NCBI GenBank assembly: GCA_913040875.1
Contig: CAJWHX010000181.1
Span: 1 to 6,903, forward strand
Reading direction: 5' to 3'
DNA: 6,903 bases
Source: an uncultured Pseudomonadota bacterium
GTDB taxonomy: Bacteria; Myxococcota; UBA796
Below the pieces are notes generated by a model. The model was not told where the DNA came from and made no database searches. It worked only from the letters and a program-made list of their open reading frames with translations. Of the stretch, positions 5,605-6,903 are shown piece after piece. Each line of letters starts with the position of its first letter. Position 1 is the stretch's first letter. Made by a program: the position numbers and the translations under genes.

Positions 5605-6294
5605 GTGAGACAACGTCCTATCTTTCTTCATGCAACAAGCCGTTCGAAGGTGTTGCAAGGATTGAATGGTTGTTCTGCTGTTGATGTATTTCAGGTTCGG
5701 ATGTACAGAACGGAACTTTTGGGGTCTGTTACCATTCCATATATTCATGAATCAGTGGTGATTTCATCACAAAGAACGATACCTTGGTTGGAAAAATCAC
5801 CGGCTGTCATTGAGTCTCTAAAGAGTAAGTCTGTTTTCGTTGTTGGGAAGCAAACGGCAGCTCTTCTAATTGAGATTGGTATAAAGCCATATTTCGTATC
5901 TGCTTCTGGATTTAATGGTTTGAAACCATCTTTGGAAGATAGAGTTGTGACCATTATCGGTTCTGAAACCTTAGCAAAGCCCAGTGTACAATACTTGTCT
6001 CAGCATCCTGAAAGCAATCATCTGACCGTTTATAGACGAATTTGGATGAACACTGTATTGCCTTGTTTGCCTGAAGTGGTTGACGTTGTCCTAGGTACGA
6101 GTCCATCGATTGTCGATGGTGTGGTAAAGTATGGTATTTCAAAGGATGTTTTGCTTCTCGTATTGGGTGAGACCACTAGGAATCATGCCATTGATTTGGG
6201 TTTCAACAATGTTAGGATAGGTGTAGTTGGTTCTGTGAAAGAGACATGTGAATGGTTTCTACGTGAAGGACTGGATTTAGTGAACAAAAGGTAG
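5605..6294 (+). CDS. hemD: Uroporphyrinogen-III synthase
   Basis: HemD closes hydroxymethylbilane into the asymmetric uroporphyrinogen III ring. The protein has 229 residues, slightly short for the family. Sequence conservation is low, as usual for HemD, but the two-domain pattern is visible: VVISSQRTIPWL (51-62, family VxFTSxNAVxxF), VFVVGKQTAALLIEIG (77-92, AVGxxTAxxLxxxG), TVYRR (141-145), LGTSPSIVDGV (163-173, the TSPS strand) and LVLGETTRNHAIDLG (185-199, IGxxTAxxAxxxG). The start is GTG at 5605, one base after the hemC stop, with AGGA at 5594-5597 seven bases upstream; an ATG at 5702 would delete the first domain. Its position directly after hemC strongly supports the assignment. Confidence 0.88.
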   Translation: MRQRPIFLHATSRSKVLQGLNGCSAVDVFQVRMYRTELLGSVTIPYIHESVVISSQRTIPWLEKSPAVIESLKSKSVFVVGKQTAALLIEIGIKPYFVSASGFNGLKPSLEDRVVTIIGSETLAKPSVQYLSQHPESNHLTVYRRIWMNTVLPCLPEVVDVVLGTSPSIVDGVVKYGISKDVLLLVLGETTRNHAIDLGFNNVRIGVVGSVKETCEWFLREGLDLVNKR

Positions 6295-6303
6295 AGGTGA
6301 AAC

Positions 6304-6606
6304 ATGACCAGAAAAGAACAGATCTTTGCAAAGTTAAAGACCGGTTTGGAACCCACACATCTAGATGTGACAGATTTTAGTCATCAACATGCTGGTAGAG
6401 ATGGCACAGAATCACACATTACCGTGACTATTGTGAGCCCAAAGTTCGATGGCATCCGAACCCTTCAGCGACATCGATTGATATATGGTGCTTTGGCTGA
6501 AGAACTACAGAATGGACTGCATGCTCTTCAAATTCATGCTTATACAGAGAAGGAAATGCAAACGGCTGAGATTGAACCACCACCTCGTTGTAAGGGGGGA
6601 CACTAA
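6304..6606 (+). CDS. bolA: BolA-family protein
   Basis: This is a small cytoplasmic protein of 100 residues. BolA-like proteins bind monothiol glutaredoxins (Grx4/GrxD type) around a shared [2Fe-2S] cluster and act in iron homeostasis and Fe-S trafficking; E. coli BolA also behaves as a DNA-binding morphology regulator. The fold signature is clear: HAGRDGTESHITVTIVS (29-45), FDG (48-50), QRHRLIYGALAEEL (55-68) with the invariant His H57, and LHALQIHAYT (72-81). H29 is the other possible cluster ligand. A Pro-rich tail (EIEPPPRCKGGH) with one Cys follows the fold. GAGGTGA at 6294-6300, nearly full anti-SD complementarity, sits 3 bases before the ATG. It lies 9 bases after hemD and its stop overlaps the next gene by one base (TAATG). 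The exact subfamily (BolA, IbaG or YrbA-like) cannot be settled by eye. Confidence 0.93.
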   Translation: MTRKEQIFAKLKTGLEPTHLDVTDFSHQHAGRDGTESHITVTIVSPKFDGIRTLQRHRLIYGALAEELQNGLHALQIHAYTEKEMQTAEIEPPPRCKGGH

Positions 6607-6903
6607 TGATATGGCTGTTTTTTGCATGTACAAATGATAAGGATTCCGCTGCAATCCAAGAAGGGGATACTTCAAGTGAAGTTGCTATAGAGCGTCCGAC
6701 GGTTTCTCTGGATGACATGATGTTTCATTTGAACAATCTGGACTCACTTGGTCAAGACAATTCAAACAATCGTGCTCTGGGTACGAGTGGGGGGTTGGCA
6801 ACGCGGACATATTTGAAAGAGACACTGTCTGATTTGGGCTATCGGGTATGGACGGAGCCTTTCGTGCTTTCCTTCTTTCAAAATCTGTCAGACCCCCTTC
6901 TCC
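6606..6903 (+). CDS. Putative lipoprotein, M28-type aminopeptidase-like, C-terminus beyond the window
   Basis: The first 99 residues are visible and the frame is open at the edge. The leader is MIWLFFACTND: seven hydrophobic residues, then a possible lipobox Cys at residue 8, and a polar Asp/Ser-rich linker, so the protein would be lipid-anchored in the envelope. Residues about 45-85 include NRALGTSGG, then ATRTYLKETLSDLGYRVWTEPF. This resembles the N-terminal region of M28 zinc aminopeptidases (NRxxGTxGxxxxxxYlxxxLxxlGyxvxxxxF). The metal ligands lie beyond the window, so activity cannot be judged. The start is fixed: an in-frame TAA lies at 6591-6593 and GGGGGGA at 6594-6600 is 5 bases before ATG 6606. 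It overlaps the bolA stop by one base. A link to heme synthesis is not evident and it may simply share the transcript. Confidence 0.6.
   Translation, partial: MIWLFFACTNDKDSAAIQEGDTSSEVAIERPTVSLDDMMFHLNNLDSLGQDNSNNRALGTSGGLATRTYLKETLSDLGYRVWTEPFVLSFFQNLSDPLL

Noticed and set aside
6594..6599. Run of six G as a programmed frameshift site fusing bolA to the next gene
   Set aside because: BolA is already complete, a stop precedes the run in the downstream frame, and the run is better explained as the ribosome site for ATG 6606.
6428..6718. 96-residue minus-strand frame across bolA and the lipoprotein gene
   Set aside because: It is antisense to a certain BolA and a well-supported lipoprotein start, and no domain is recognisable.
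1..6903. CRISPR arrays, tRNA/rRNA genes, insertion sequences or defence genes
   Set aside because: I saw no spaced direct repeats, cloverleaf, terminal inverted repeats or defence-type domains on either strand.

Overview
The window looks like one end of a metagenomic or draft-genome contig. Bases 1 to about 205 (about 20% GC by hand count) encode, on the minus strand, an internal piece of a RecG helicase with the AT-rich codon use of a SAR11/Pelagibacter-like marine alphaproteobacterium. At about 200-217 this joins abruptly to moderate-GC DNA (roughly 45-50%) that carries the C-terminal third of an MreB-like actin. Both genes are broken at the join and point away from it, so it is best read as a chimeric assembly or amplification join, not a real locus.

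The rest is coherent and suggests a Gram-negative bacterium, probably of the former Deltaproteobacteria (Myxococcota, Bdellovibrionota or related marine lineages). The reasons are a J-domain plus TPR protein of the kind common in those groups, a CcsA/HemX-hemA-hemC-hemD order, and a lipoprotein with a very short leader. The assignment is an inference.

Layout: the mreB-like fragment (+) converges on trxA (-) across a strong inverted-repeat terminator. trxA is divergent from a J-domain/TPR gene; the 229-base gap between them holds three CAAT-N4/5-ATTG palindromes about 20 and 40 bases apart, a possible shared operator array. From 1247 to the window edge all genes run on the + strand with gaps of 27 bases or less: J-domain/TPR protein, CcsA/HemX-like membrane protein, hemA, hemC, hemD, bolA, and a truncated lipoprotein that resembles an M28-type peptidase. 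Several junctions overlap (ATGATGA, TAATG) or have gaps of 1-9 bases, so this is probably one operon.

Functionally, HemA, HemC and HemD supply three steps of tetrapyrrole synthesis (glutamyl-tRNA to glutamate-1-semialdehyde; porphobilinogen to hydroxymethylbilane; hydroxymethylbilane to uroporphyrinogen III); hemL and hemB are not in view. The CcsA/HemX-like protein may control HemA or handle heme, and BolA-family proteins act with monothiol glutaredoxins in Fe-S and iron homeostasis. I found no CRISPR array, tRNA, rRNA or insertion sequence, and no clearly new defence or mobile system. The items most worth checking are the join, the palindrome array and the partner genes attached to the heme operon.
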